Shown here: piece by piece, positions 1-7,438 of the stretch
Numbering within the stretch: position 1 is the first letter of the stretch
Layout: each line of letters starts with the position of its first letter
Program-made: the position numbers and the translations under genes
NCBI GenBank assembly: GCA_024697545.1
Contig: JAILFN010000011.1
Coordinates: forward strand, 1-44,774
Source: Ruminococcus sp.
Lineage (GTDB): Bacteria; Bacillota; Clostridia; Oscillospirales; Ruminococcaceae
DNA length: 44,774 nucleotides
Direction: 5' to 3'
The notes under the pieces: generated by a model
Databases searched by the model: none
Seen by the model: the letters and a program-made list of their open reading frames with translations, nothing else
What the model was told of the DNA's origin: nothing

Positions 1-2
1 TT

Positions 3-116
3 CTCAGCGTCATCGCAATGAACATCGACCGCCTGGCGGCGATGCTTTTGCGCTTCTTACAAATAGTGATAAATATTCGCTTCTCATATCGCCAGCCGGT
101 ATGCCGTGGATTTTAG
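3..116 (+). CDS. Possible C-terminal tail of a gene cut by the left edge
   Basis: An open frame enters from the left edge and stops at TAG 114-116, giving about 37 residues (starting LSVIAMNIDRLAAMLL) with a basic, hydrophobic helix-like composition. The look is compatible with the end of a transposase, but no motif proves it and the frame is short enough to be chance. It converges on the minus-strand reductase gene. Recorded only because the left part of any gene here would be outside the window. Confidence 0.2.
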   Translation, partial: LSVIAMNIDRLAAMLLRFLQIVINIRFSYRQPVCRGF

Positions 117-160
117 AGGCTTGTTGAGGAGAGACTAAATAATTGAACTACTAATGGTTT

Positions 161-1045
161 TCATAAATGCACCTCATACTTCAAATACGAATAAAACTTT
201 CTGTGCAGCTCCCTCATCTCGTCCGGTGCTTTCATCGAATGCCTGTACATGAATTTGTCCCCGAAGCGGCTTTTGAAGGTGACTGACAGCCCGAGCGTGA
301 GCAGACCTGTCGGCAGCAGCCGGAACAGCTCCATTTTTGTCGGCGTGAGCCTTACTCCGTGCCTTTTCAGCAGACCGAAATTCCGTTTGATACGCCGCGC
401 GGTCTTTCGCATTAGCTTCATATCACAGCCTGCTTTTTCGGGGTGCGGAGTCTCGTAATAAGCGTCTGCTATCGGCACCACCATCGCAAGATGGCAGACC
501 TGCCATGCGTGCATATCCTTAACTATCTGATACGGGATTTTCGCGCGGCGGAACAGGCTCGCGAGCTCCGAGGTTCGCCGTGTTTTTTTGCCGCTTATCT
601 CCCCAAAGGTGGTGGGCTGAATGATACGCGGCGTGAGAGCGGCATTCAGCACATCGCCATCAAATCCGCCACCCGCACCGGGAAACGCCGGAATTATCCT
701 GCCCCTGCCGCAGAGGCGCTCCCACTTGTCGTAGGTGTCAAGTGAATTGACCATAGTGACGATGCTCGGGCTGACATTGTCGCGGAGCTTCGCAAGCACG
801 TCATAAAGCTGATGCTCTCTGACCGTTACGAAAATGAAGTCGTAGCGGTCGTTCCTATCAAGCTCTCCGATTATCTCAACATCTGCACGCTTGGTCTTTT
901 TACCTGCTTTGTACTTCAAGCCGCTGTTTTGCAGCATTTCAAGCCGGCTGCCTCTGGCAAGGACAGTAACGTCCTCACCCGCCTCTGCAAACAGCGCGGC
1001 GTACAGGCAGCCGATGACGCCTGCACCGTAGATAAGTATTTTCAT
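161..1045 (-). CDS. PanE/ApbA-like NAD(P)-dependent reductase, divergent active site
   Basis: A 294-residue cytosolic protein of the ketopantoate reductase (PanE/ApbA) family, which normally reduces 2-oxo acids with NADPH. The N-terminus MKILIYGAGVIG gives a beta strand followed by the Rossmann GxGxxG loop, and the C-terminal helical domain starts near residue 170. The canonical W-x-K-L-x-x-N catalytic signature appears here as W-Q-V-C-H-L-A, so the catalytic Lys and the following Asn are missing; true ketopantoate reductase activity is therefore doubtful. I chose ATG 1045 because GGAG lies about 7 bases upstream; a GTG at 1066 would add seven residues. It is the last gene of the minus-strand train, its upstream neighbour stopping at 1067. 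It may act on another 2-oxo acid or only bind nucleotide. Confidence 0.8.
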   Translation of the reverse strand: MKILIYGAGVIGCLYAALFAEAGEDVTVLARGSRLEMLQNSGLKYKAGKKTKRADVEIIGELDRNDRYDFIFVTVREHQLYDVLAKLRDNVSPSIVTMVNSLDTYDKWERLCGRGRIIPAFPGAGGGFDGDVLNAALTPRIIQPTTFGEISGKKTRRTSELASLFRRAKIPYQIVKDMHAWQVCHLAMVVPIADAYYETPHPEKAGCDMKLMRKTARRIKRNFGLLKRHGVRLTPTKMELFRLLPTGLLTLGLSVTFKSRFGDKFMYRHSMKAPDEMRELHRKFYSYLKYEVHL

Positions 1046-1066
1046 TTTATTCTCCGATTCGGGCAC

Positions 1067-1840
1067 TCAGTCGCTGCCGCCCGTACACCGCCTTACCTCC
1101 TCCGCCCACCTTTCAGGGTAGAAGAACAGCAGCTCCTCATGGCCGTAGTCCTGCTCGATAATGTCGGGGTCTGCAAAGTGCTGCAAATAGCGCTTACGGT
1201 ATTTCTCGCCCATCTTCATGGCATAGAAAACGTGTATCTGCGTACCCTCCGCCGAGATGTTATCGCCGAGCGGCGTGATGAGGTCGGAATAGAACTCCCG
1301 CTCCATGCTGAGCTTCGAGACGCTTTCCATAGCAGCACTCATTCCGTCAAGCATCGAGAGGTATTTGTCGCTTGCCTCGGAACCCATTTTATCCCTCATG
1401 ACTTTCTTCATCCAGCCTGGAATATGCCCCGATTTGAGTGTTCCGAACAGCGCCCTGCCGATAAGCTCGGTCTGCAAAAGTGCGCTGAGCCTGCCGCTCT
1501 GGTCGAGGTCGGAGCTGCCGATTATGCCGTGCTCAATGTGGATATTCCTGCGCTCGATAAGCAGCCCCACAAAGCTGCCGCCCAACGATGAGCCATAGGC
1601 TGCAAACAGTTTGCCGTCAAAATTCCGCCTGATATGTTTCTCTATCTTCGAGGTGATGTTTGTCATGCTTGTGAACTCGCTGCCTGTGCCGTCAAATCCG
1701 TCGTAATCCACCCCGATAACGTGAAAGTCCTCTGCCAGCAGCGGTATCACCTTGCCGAAATTCACCTCGGTATTGCAGAATGTCCCCGGCAGCAGCAGTA
1801 TAGTCTTTTCGTTCTCTTTTCCGTATTCGTGAAACCTCAT
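1067..1840 (-). CDS. Alpha/beta-fold hydrolase
   Basis: A 257-residue cytosolic serine hydrolase of the alpha/beta fold. The oxyanion-side LLLPGTF motif sits near residue 17, the nucleophile elbow reads GSSLGG (Ser at the G-x-S-x-G position, about residue 85), and a late His in DYGHEELLF is a good catalytic base. No signal peptide is visible. Start ATG 1840 has GGAG 7 bases upstream. The upstream FAH gene ends only 9 bases away and the downstream PanE-like gene follows immediately, so all three are probably made from one transcript. Substrate is unknown; esterase, thioesterase or C-C hydrolase are all possible. A C-C hydrolase role would fit the FAH-family neighbour, but that is inference from context only. 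Confidence 0.8.
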   Translation of the reverse strand: MRFHEYGKENEKTILLLPGTFCNTEVNFGKVIPLLAEDFHVIGVDYDGFDGTGSEFTSMTNITSKIEKHIRRNFDGKLFAAYGSSLGGSFVGLLIERRNIHIEHGIIGSSDLDQSGRLSALLQTELIGRALFGTLKSGHIPGWMKKVMRDKMGSEASDKYLSMLDGMSAAMESVSKLSMEREFYSDLITPLGDNISAEGTQIHVFYAMKMGEKYRKRYLQHFADPDIIEQDYGHEELLFFYPERWAEEVRRCTGGSD

Positions 1841-1849
1841 TTTGCGCTC

Positions 1850-2716
1850 CTATCCTACCGTGTTCACAAGCCTGCCGATGCGCTCGATCTCGCACTCCAC
1901 TGCGTCTCCGCTTTTGAGATAAACAGGCGGCTTCATACCCAGTGCCACTCCACCGGGAGTGCCTGTTGCTATGACTGTTCCCGCTTCAAGAGTCAAGCCC
2001 TGTGACAGCTCGACTATCGCGTCAACGACCGGCTGTATCATCAGGCTTGTGTTGCTGTTCTGCCGAAGCTCACCGTTTACCTTGCAGGTGATGCTTAGCG
2101 ACTGCACATCGTTGATCTCATCAGCAGTAACGATACACGGTCCTATAGGCGTATAGCCGTCAAGGCTCTTTCCTCTGAACCACTGCTTATGCTTAAATTG
2201 CAGATCTCTTGCGCTGACGTCATTTATCACCGTGTAACCGAATATCGCAGACTGTGCCTCTTCAAGGCTGCAATTCTTTACCGTCCTGCCGATGATAACG
2301 CCCAGCTCCGCCTCATAGTCAAGGCTATCAACAAAATCATAATTCGGTATCATGTCACCGCTGCCGCTTGCATGACTTACCCGCTTTGAAAAATACACCG
2401 CAGCTTCCTTATGCTGAAAATCCTCAACGTGGGTGGTCTCGTCGATATGCTCCTTGTAGTTCACACCGAGACAGATAACGTCGCGCTTAGGCTGAATGGG
2501 CGAGAGCAGCTTAACATCGCTCAGCGAGAACGAAGCTGCATTGGCGGTTTCAAAGCGCTCTGTTGCCGCTTTTAGATGCGTGAGGTCTGTTTTTTCTATA
2601 AGCTCATTCATATCCGAATAATCAAGCCCAAGCTCCGATAGCTTATACAGTTTTCCGTCGGCATGCTCAAAGCAGAGCGCTTCTGCGGTTTTATCTTTTA
2701 TCATGTATAGCTTCAT
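1850..2716 (-). CDS. Fumarylacetoacetate hydrolase (FAH) family protein
   Basis: A 288-residue FAH-superfamily enzyme. Members cleave or isomerise 2-oxo/1,3-diketo acids with a divalent metal (fumarylpyruvate hydrolases, acylpyruvases, 2-hydroxyhepta-2,4-diene-1,7-dioate isomerases, oxaloacetate decarboxylases). The catalytic domain begins around ICLGVNYKEH; metal ligands are the E-x-E pair in DYEAELGVIIG and the Asp in NDVSARDLQ, and the TGTPGGVALG loop closes the site. The start is ATG 2716, preceded by GGAGG and overlapping the stop of the DUF6796-like gene as ATGA, so translation is coupled. An in-frame extension further upstream lies inside the neighbouring gene and is not real. Exact substrate cannot be read from sequence. 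Confidence 0.88.
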   Translation of the reverse strand: MKLYMIKDKTAEALCFEHADGKLYKLSELGLDYSDMNELIEKTDLTHLKAATERFETANAASFSLSDVKLLSPIQPKRDVICLGVNYKEHIDETTHVEDFQHKEAAVYFSKRVSHASGSGDMIPNYDFVDSLDYEAELGVIIGRTVKNCSLEEAQSAIFGYTVINDVSARDLQFKHKQWFRGKSLDGYTPIGPCIVTADEINDVQSLSITCKVNGELRQNSNTSLMIQPVVDAIVELSQGLTLEAGTVIATGTPGGVALGMKPPVYLKSGDAVECEIERIGRLVNTVG

Positions 2717-3396
2717 GTTTTGTCCTCCATTTCTGCTTTTTTCCAATATATCATCGCCGTCAGATACATAAGCCCCTCGCCTAGGCTTTCGCAGGAGCCC
2801 CATGCGCCCGAAATGACGCTGCCTAAGAATATCATTTTCCAAACCACGCCGAGCGCTATTGCACCTATCGGACCAAGCAGAAAATACCAACGTGACATTT
2901 TTGCTTTGCCGCTGAGTATCATATACGAAATAACGATAAACTGCACATACAGCAGTATTATCAGCAGTATATCCAACGGCGTGACCCACTTTGCGATCAT
3001 TTTGCAGGCGCTCTCGGCAAGCTGAGCGCTTCCGCCGCTGTCAAGTATGCCCTTATACGCAAGGGGCAGCAGCGTTCCCAAATTGAAATGTGCAAGCGCT
3101 GTGCCCGCCGCACCGACTCCTCCGAGCAGGCCAAAGACCTGCATTTTTCTTCCGCAGACGGATTTTGTCATGGCGTACAGACTCTGAAAGCCAAACAACA
3201 TAAAGCCCATCCCTATAACGCCCAGCAGAGCCGAGGCGGTAAATCTCCAAACCGGCATTTCGGCAAACACGGGGTCAATATCGAGCGATGTGTCACGGCT
3301 TGGGTAAACATAAAGCAGGCAGTCGCCTATCATGAAGAATACTCCGCCTACCAGTCCCAACAAGCCAAATAATTGATTTTTCTTACTCTGCGGCAT
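2713..3396 (-). CDS. DUF6796-like multipass membrane protein
   Basis: A 227-residue integral membrane protein with about six hydrophobic segments (first near residues 8-28, last near 195-215) and short charged loops. It resembles the poorly characterised DUF6796 group of Clostridia; no catalytic motif is visible. ATG 3396 is preferred because AAGGGTG lies 7 bases upstream; an in-frame GTG at 3405 lacks such spacing. Its 3' end contains GGAGG and the ATGA overlap that starts the FAH gene. Its 5' end overlaps a 42-residue ORF. A broken paralogue lies just upstream, so the gene probably arose by tandem duplication. Confidence 0.7.
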   Translation of the reverse strand: MPQSKKNQLFGLLGLVGGVFFMIGDCLLYVYPSRDTSLDIDPVFAEMPVWRFTASALLGVIGMGFMLFGFQSLYAMTKSVCGRKMQVFGLLGGVGAAGTALAHFNLGTLLPLAYKGILDSGGSAQLAESACKMIAKWVTPLDILLIILLYVQFIVISYMILSGKAKMSRWYFLLGPIGAIALGVVWKMIFLGSVISGAWGSCESLGEGLMYLTAMIYWKKAEMEDKT

Positions 3397-3511
3397 TTTT
3401 ATCACCCTTATTCCTTGTCAGCAGATATGCTTGCACAGCGTAGGCTATCGGGTCAAGCATCAGCCCCATAAGTGCTCTGACTGTGAGTGAGCGTTTTACC
3501 GTTCTTTTCAT
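3383..3511 (-). CDS. Small coupled ORF, 42 residues
   Basis: A 42-residue frame starts with ATG 3511 in an ATGA overlap with the stop of the preceding frame, follows a G-rich ribosome site (GGGGGAC), and overlaps the beginning of the DUF6796-like gene. The peptide is basic at the N-terminus (MKRTVKRSL) with one short hydrophobic stretch around AYAVQAYLL. It could be a real small membrane peptide, or a leftover of the neighbouring duplicated gene used to carry ribosomes into the next gene. No family is recognised. Confidence 0.4.
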   Translation of the reverse strand: MKRTVKRSLTVRALMGLMLDPIAYAVQAYLLTRNKGDKNAAE

Positions 3512-3800
3512 CTTCTGTCCCCCGCTTTATGCAGATACTTTTTCATCATTATCATCAACCCGCCGAACGTCCAGAGATTGTCCACTCTAATCCAGCCCGT
3601 GGCAATAGCGTTGGTGAGGGCATGATCTCCCGTCAGCTTCATTATCATTGTCGAGATAACTCCGAACAACGGCGTGAACGCCCAGCACCATTTCGGCAGC
3701 GGGGTTTTCTCTTTTGCGAATGCGCTTATCTGCACGCCGATGAGTATCCCGAAAACACAAGCGTCGCCGACCAGAATATCCGCCAGCCCGGTACGGTCAT
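3508..3800 (-). pseudogene. Truncated, frameshifted DUF6796-like paralogue
   Basis: Two overlapping frames together look like the end of a DUF6796-like protein. Frame one starts at ATG 3800 (MTVPGWRIFWSATLVF) and stops after 24 codons. A second frame picks up hydrophobic sequence (GILIGVQISAF) and continues as a 75-residue stretch to TGA 3508-3510. Joining WSATLVF to GILIGVQ near position 3755 rebuilds a continuous membrane helix, so a one-base frameshift is likely. The C-terminal pattern (basic turn, W, two hydrophobic segments, MKKYLHKA) parallels the end of the intact downstream gene. The N-terminal two thirds are absent. The remnant may still be translated, since it leads into the next ORF through an ATGA overlap. 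Confidence 0.6.
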
Positions 3801-3807
3801 GTAAAAG

Positions 3808-4305
3808 CTATCCGATCAGCATTATGACAAGCCCCACAAGTGCCGCAGGGATAAGCCCGAACACTACACCTGGGAACAGAATACCTTTGAGGTGGAACCA
3901 TTTTTGGTGATATTCCTTGTCCATGTGCTCCGTACCCTCTAATCGAAAGCGTTTCATATTTGCAAACAGTACCCAGTCCATGAAGAACGTGTCGTAAGCG
4001 CCTATCCAGACCATCATTCCGAATGAGAACCCAAAGCCCTGCAAAAAGCTTTCGGCACCTGCAAGCTTTGCCATAAAGACTAAAATTGCAGCGAAAACGA
4101 TCAGTGCTATACCTTTTCTTATGGCGGCAGCTCTGGTAAATTCCGCAGGGGCGGGCTTATCGTGGGTCTTGAAGTATTCCTCTTGTATATCCGGCGGGTA
4201 GTTGTCTATCTGAAGATTATTTTTGCCGCTTGTTGTCGCAAAGCACGCTGCCGTAAAGATCGCCGTAAATATAAGCGTTTCGATGATTATTATTGTAACA
4301 TTCAT
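3808..4305 (-). CDS. Uncharacterised four-helix membrane protein
   Basis: A 165-residue membrane protein: one N-terminal hydrophobic segment (residues 3-23), a polar stretch with several acidic and Pro residues (about 28-60), then hydrophobic segments near 65-80, 85-105 and 140-164. No known domain recognised. ATG 4305 is chosen because GGAG lies about 10 bases upstream; a GTG at 4323 is possible. It follows the methyltransferase by about 46 bases and precedes the broken DUF6796-like gene, so it belongs to the same transcript. Function unknown. Confidence 0.65.
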   Translation of the reverse strand: MNVTIIIIETLIFTAIFTAACFATTSGKNNLQIDNYPPDIQEEYFKTHDKPAPAEFTRAAAIRKGIALIVFAAILVFMAKLAGAESFLQGFGFSFGMMVWIGAYDTFFMDWVLFANMKRFRLEGTEHMDKEYHQKWFHLKGILFPGVVFGLIPAALVGLVIMLIG

Positions 4306-4351
4306 TTTAGGTTCACTCCGCACCGTACATCATAGTATGAACAGGTAAGCC

Positions 4352-5131
4352 TCACCATTTAAACACCGCCAGCCTGTTGTTCATATTCTTACCGATTATC
4401 GCAAAAAGCTTGCCCCTGACGGTATATTTCTTCATTTCCTCGTTGTAGCTGCGCTCCAGCACCAGCTTCATTCTCGGCTCGAGATCGAGGTATTCCCTGC
4501 CCGACTTCGTCCCCCAGCCGAAGGTGGCGTTGGTGTGCTTGACTGCATCGTGGTGCTTGCTGTTCTTTTCGAGGAAGGGCGAGTGCAGCTCCGCCAGCAG
4601 ATAGCCATGCTCAAAGCAGTCGCAGAGCATATTAAGACAGGTCTTCACCTGCTCCTTCGAGAAATATTCCAGCACGCCCTCCATGACAATGATGCTCATA
4701 TCCTTCTTGGGGAGCTGCGCCGTCCATTCGCCTTCAAGGGCGCTGCCGTCAAGCATTGTGCAGCGCTCCTTGTCCTCATACACCTTGCGGCGGACGGCAA
4801 TCTGGTCGGGCAGGTCAACGTCGAACCATGTCAGCCTGCCGTTGTCCACCTGTGAGAATTTGTCGTCAAACCCGCAGCCGAGATTTATGCACAGCGCATC
4901 GGGATACTTTTTCAGCAGCTTGATGAGCACATCTCTGAACATTATCGTCCTTGCCACCACGCCCTCATGCGACATGAACGGGTCGTATTTGCTGACGTCC
5001 ACGCCAAGCGCGCTGATTATCTCGCTTGCCTTTTCGTCCTTTATCCTTGCATCGGGGCGCGCCGTTTCGCTCGCCTTAATTGCCAGCGGGATAAGCGCTG
5101 TCTCCTGAATGTCTCCGAATTTTAAATCCAT
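4352..5131 (-). CDS. Class I SAM-dependent methyltransferase, LCMT/TcmP family
   Basis: A 259-residue cytosolic O-methyltransferase of the leucine carboxyl methyltransferase/tetracenomycin TcmP family. The SAM-binding motif I is INLGCGFDDKF (about residue 87), the acidic strand-2 residue lies in WFDVDLPDQIAVRR, and the family-typical late motif is MEGVLEYFSKEQVK. Length fits the family. Start ATG 5131 has AGAGG about 8 bases upstream. It is the first large gene of the train and follows a promoter carrying the TTAGC-N4-GCTAA operator also found before the haem-uptake operon. This suggests iron- or haem-linked expression; the methyl acceptor (carboxyl or hydroxyl group of a small molecule) is unknown. 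Confidence 0.85.
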   Translation of the reverse strand: MDLKFGDIQETALIPLAIKASETARPDARIKDEKASEIISALGVDVSKYDPFMSHEGVVARTIMFRDVLIKLLKKYPDALCINLGCGFDDKFSQVDNGRLTWFDVDLPDQIAVRRKVYEDKERCTMLDGSALEGEWTAQLPKKDMSIIVMEGVLEYFSKEQVKTCLNMLCDCFEHGYLLAELHSPFLEKNSKHHDAVKHTNATFGWGTKSGREYLDLEPRMKLVLERSYNEEMKKYTVRGKLFAIIGKNMNNRLAVFKW

Positions 5132-5194
5132 GGTAAACCTCTTTCTACTCTAGTGATCTTATTTTTCTCTTGTCAATTTCCTTTCAAAATACGC

Positions 5195-5251
5195 TTACGC
5201 TTTCCCGGTATATTCCTTATTTGATGACATTATTTCAAAGGCAGACTTCAT
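5195..5251 (-). CDS. Candidate 18-residue leader peptide
   Basis: Eighteen codons (MKSAFEIMSSNKEYTGKA) begin at ATG 5251, 5 bases after a strong GGAGAGG ribosome site on the transcript made from the operator-bearing promoter. The frame ends 63 bases before the methyltransferase. The strong ribosome site argues that it is translated. It could be a leader peptide, or the first codons of a gene deleted here. No Cys, His or rare-codon run is seen that would explain attenuation. Confidence 0.4.
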   Translation of the reverse strand: MKSAFEIMSSNKEYTGKA

Positions 5252-5276
5252 AGTATCCTCTCCTTGTCCGGCCTGA

Positions 5277-5329
5277 TTAGCAACCGCTAACTCTAATATA
5301 ATTATACCACACTCCCGCCCAAACGTCAA
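5277..5329 (-). promoter_or_regulatory. Promoter with TTAGC-N4-GCTAA operator (methyltransferase train)
   Basis: Read on the minus strand: -35 TTGACG (5324-5329), 17-bp spacer, -10 TATAAT (5301-5306), 10 bp, then TTAGC-GGTT-GCTAA (5277-5290). The repeat falls at the expected transcription start and early transcript, a typical place for repression. The same motif at the same distance occurs before the NEAT operon. A weaker TTGACA-N18-TAGAGT pair lies closer to the methyltransferase. Confidence 0.8.
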
Positions 5330-5331
5330 TA

Positions 5332-5367
5332 CCAAAAAATCAAAAGAAGCCGGTCGCCCGACTTCTT
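5332..5367 (-). terminator. Rho-independent terminator of the haem-uptake operon
   Basis: On the minus strand, just after the DUF454 stop, the arms AAGAAGTCGG and CCGGCTTCTT form a stem with a GCGA loop, followed by TTTTGATTTTTT. It separates region B from the next promoter, whose -35 box starts three bases further on. Confidence 0.85.
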
Positions 5368-5371
5368 CCGC

Positions 5372-5752
5372 TTACTCCTTTATCGTCTTGACCCCGAACA
5401 CGAAATACACGATATGGCAAATCCACACCACCGCAAGAATGATGCAGGGCACCCAGATGCCCTTTCGCGCCATCATGAAAAATCCGAAGCCCATCAGCAG
5501 CGTGACGGTGGCGATTATGCTCACCTTCGTTTTCAGAAGCATACCACGCTTTTCGACGTAGCTTTGCAGGTGCTTTTTGTAAAGACCGGTGTTAATGAAC
5601 CATTCGTGCAGCTGCTCGGAGCTGTTGGCAAAGCAGAACGCCGTTGCCAGATAAAACGGCACCGTCGGCAGTATCGGCAGCACCACTCCCACCGTTCCAA
5701 GGGCAAGGCAGATACAGCCGACGATAATGAAAATTACTTTTTTGATAGACAT
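5372..5752 (-). CDS. DUF454/YbaN-family inner membrane protein
   Basis: A 126-residue membrane protein of the DUF454 (YbaN-like) family. It has an N-terminal hydrophobic hairpin (residues 5-35 with GTVGVVLPILPTVPFYL), the family-typical conserved loop FANSSEQLHEWF, then two closely spaced hydrophobic segments (about 80-115). It follows the second ABC exporter by 24 bases and is the last gene before a terminator. DUF454 genes are often found near haem or iron uptake genes, and here it clearly shares the transcript, but its biochemical role is not known. Confidence 0.85.
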   Translation of the reverse strand: MSIKKVIFIIVGCICLALGTVGVVLPILPTVPFYLATAFCFANSSEQLHEWFINTGLYKKHLQSYVEKRGMLLKTKVSIIATVTLLMGFGFFMMARKGIWVPCIILAVVWICHIVYFVFGVKTIKE

Positions 5753-5776
5753 TTATACTCCTGTTCTATGCTGAAA

Positions 5777-7438
5777 TCAGCTCATGCGCCCGTTCTCCAC
5801 ACTGTAAGCCACATCGCATATCCGCATAGTCGAGGGTCTGTGTGACACAAGCACCACCGTCTTGTCCTCGTCCTTATCCAGCAGCGATTTGAGAATGACC
5901 GCTTCATTCAGGCTGTCGAGATTGCTGGTAGGCTCGTCGAGGAGCATGAGCGGCGCATTGTGCAGGAACGCTCTCGCAAGTCCGATGCGCTGTCTCTCGC
6001 CGCCGGAGAGGGTGTCGCCAAGCTCTCCCACCTGCGTGTCGTAGCCGTCGGGCAGCGTCATGATAAAGTCGTGAATGCTCGCCTTTTTGCAGGCTTCGAC
6101 CACCTCGTCGTGAGTTGCGCCAAGCTTTGCTATCTTCACATTGTACTCGATGGTCTCGTGGAAAAGCTGGGTGTCCTGCGTGACGAAGCTTTCGTTGTTG
6201 CGGAGCGACTTCGTGTTAATGCTGTTAATGTTCTCTCCGCTGATTTTGATTGCGCCTTGATTAGTCTCCCAGAAGCGCATAAGCAGCTTTAAGAATGTGG
6301 ATTTTCCGCTTCCCGATTTGCCGACAATACCCGTGATCTTGCCCTGCTCGATACCAAGCGTGAAGTCGTCGAGTATCGTCGCCTCACCGTAAGTAAAGGT
6401 AACATTTTGTGCATTTGCGCCGGTGAACGAAACGTCCCTGCCGTCGGTAATCTCGTCGGTGACGGGCTGCTCGTCGAGAATGTCGAGCACGCGGTTTCCC
6501 GAAGCGAGCGTGTTCTGCAAAACGCTGCCGAGATTCGCCAGCGCCACTACCGGCCCGAAGCCGGACATCATGGCGATAACGCTTATCACCAGCTGCGAAA
6601 AACCGATGGAGTCGGCGTTGTAAAGGGCAATGCCTGCGAACAGCATAACGAGGTCGAAAATGAGTATCACGCTGTTGGTAATTGCGGCGTTTAAGCCCAT
6701 ATTGCGGCTTATTTTCTCCTGCTTGACTGCAAGGCTGTCAGCACGGAGCTTCAGGTCGTTAATGCGGCTCTCGCTGGCGTTATACTGGATAGTCTCGTCG
6801 AGCCCACGCAGGTTCTCCAGCACGAACGCCGAGAGCTGCCCCGACTGGGCACGGTACTCGTCGGCGGTGCTGCCGCTGAGCCTGAAAATGACTATCGGCA
6901 CCACCACGCCAACGCAGATGTACGCCGCCAGAGCGATAAGCCCAAGGGTCACATTTTGTGAAGCGATGAAGATCGTCATTATGACCGTCATGACCGCCGC
7001 AATGCAGATAGGGCTGATGGTGTGTGCGTAGAAAACTTCAAGCAGCTCGATATCGGAAGTTATCACCGAGATGAGGTCGCCCTTGTCGCGCCCTTCGAGC
7101 TTTGCCGGGCAAAGTCGGCGCAGCGCCTTGAACACTCTGTCCCTGATGAGGGCGAGCAGCGTGAAGGCGATGTAGTGGTTGAGGTACTGCTCGGTGCAGC
7201 GGAACGCAGCTCTGAAAACGGCGAGCAGCAGCACGCAGACGAAAACGGCTTTGAGAGAAAATGGCGTTTCAAATTTCAACACATCAAGCATAGCGTAGCC
7301 GCCCATGATGGTGATGAACTCGGCGCAGAGAAAGCCGCAGACTCCGAGAAAAACCGCAAGGCACATAAATCCTGCCAGCGGCTTGACGAGCCTTATCATT
7401 CGTGCCATAATGCCGATAGCTGAACGTTTTTTCATCAT
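5777..7438 (-). CDS. ABC exporter half-transporter, second subunit
   Basis: A 553-residue type IV ABC exporter half-molecule with an N-terminal six-helix transmembrane domain (about residues 15-305) fused to an ATPase domain. Walker A is GKSGSGKST, the signature is LSGGERQR, Walker B is LMLLDEPTSNLD, and a switch His follows in LVSHRPS. It starts MM with an ATGA overlap to the stop of the first exporter, so the two should form a heterodimer, as in CydDC- or IrtAB-type pairs. Placement inside the haem operon parallels the extra ABC genes of the streptococcal sia operon. Substrate unknown: haem-related export, or movement of a thiol or other small molecule, are options. Confidence 0.88.
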   Translation of the reverse strand: MMKKRSAIGIMARMIRLVKPLAGFMCLAVFLGVCGFLCAEFITIMGGYAMLDVLKFETPFSLKAVFVCVLLLAVFRAAFRCTEQYLNHYIAFTLLALIRDRVFKALRRLCPAKLEGRDKGDLISVITSDIELLEVFYAHTISPICIAAVMTVIMTIFIASQNVTLGLIALAAYICVGVVVPIVIFRLSGSTADEYRAQSGQLSAFVLENLRGLDETIQYNASESRINDLKLRADSLAVKQEKISRNMGLNAAITNSVILIFDLVMLFAGIALYNADSIGFSQLVISVIAMMSGFGPVVALANLGSVLQNTLASGNRVLDILDEQPVTDEITDGRDVSFTGANAQNVTFTYGEATILDDFTLGIEQGKITGIVGKSGSGKSTFLKLLMRFWETNQGAIKISGENINSINTKSLRNNESFVTQDTQLFHETIEYNVKIAKLGATHDEVVEACKKASIHDFIMTLPDGYDTQVGELGDTLSGGERQRIGLARAFLHNAPLMLLDEPTSNLDSLNEAVILKSLLDKDEDKTVVLVSHRPSTMRICDVAYSVENGRMS

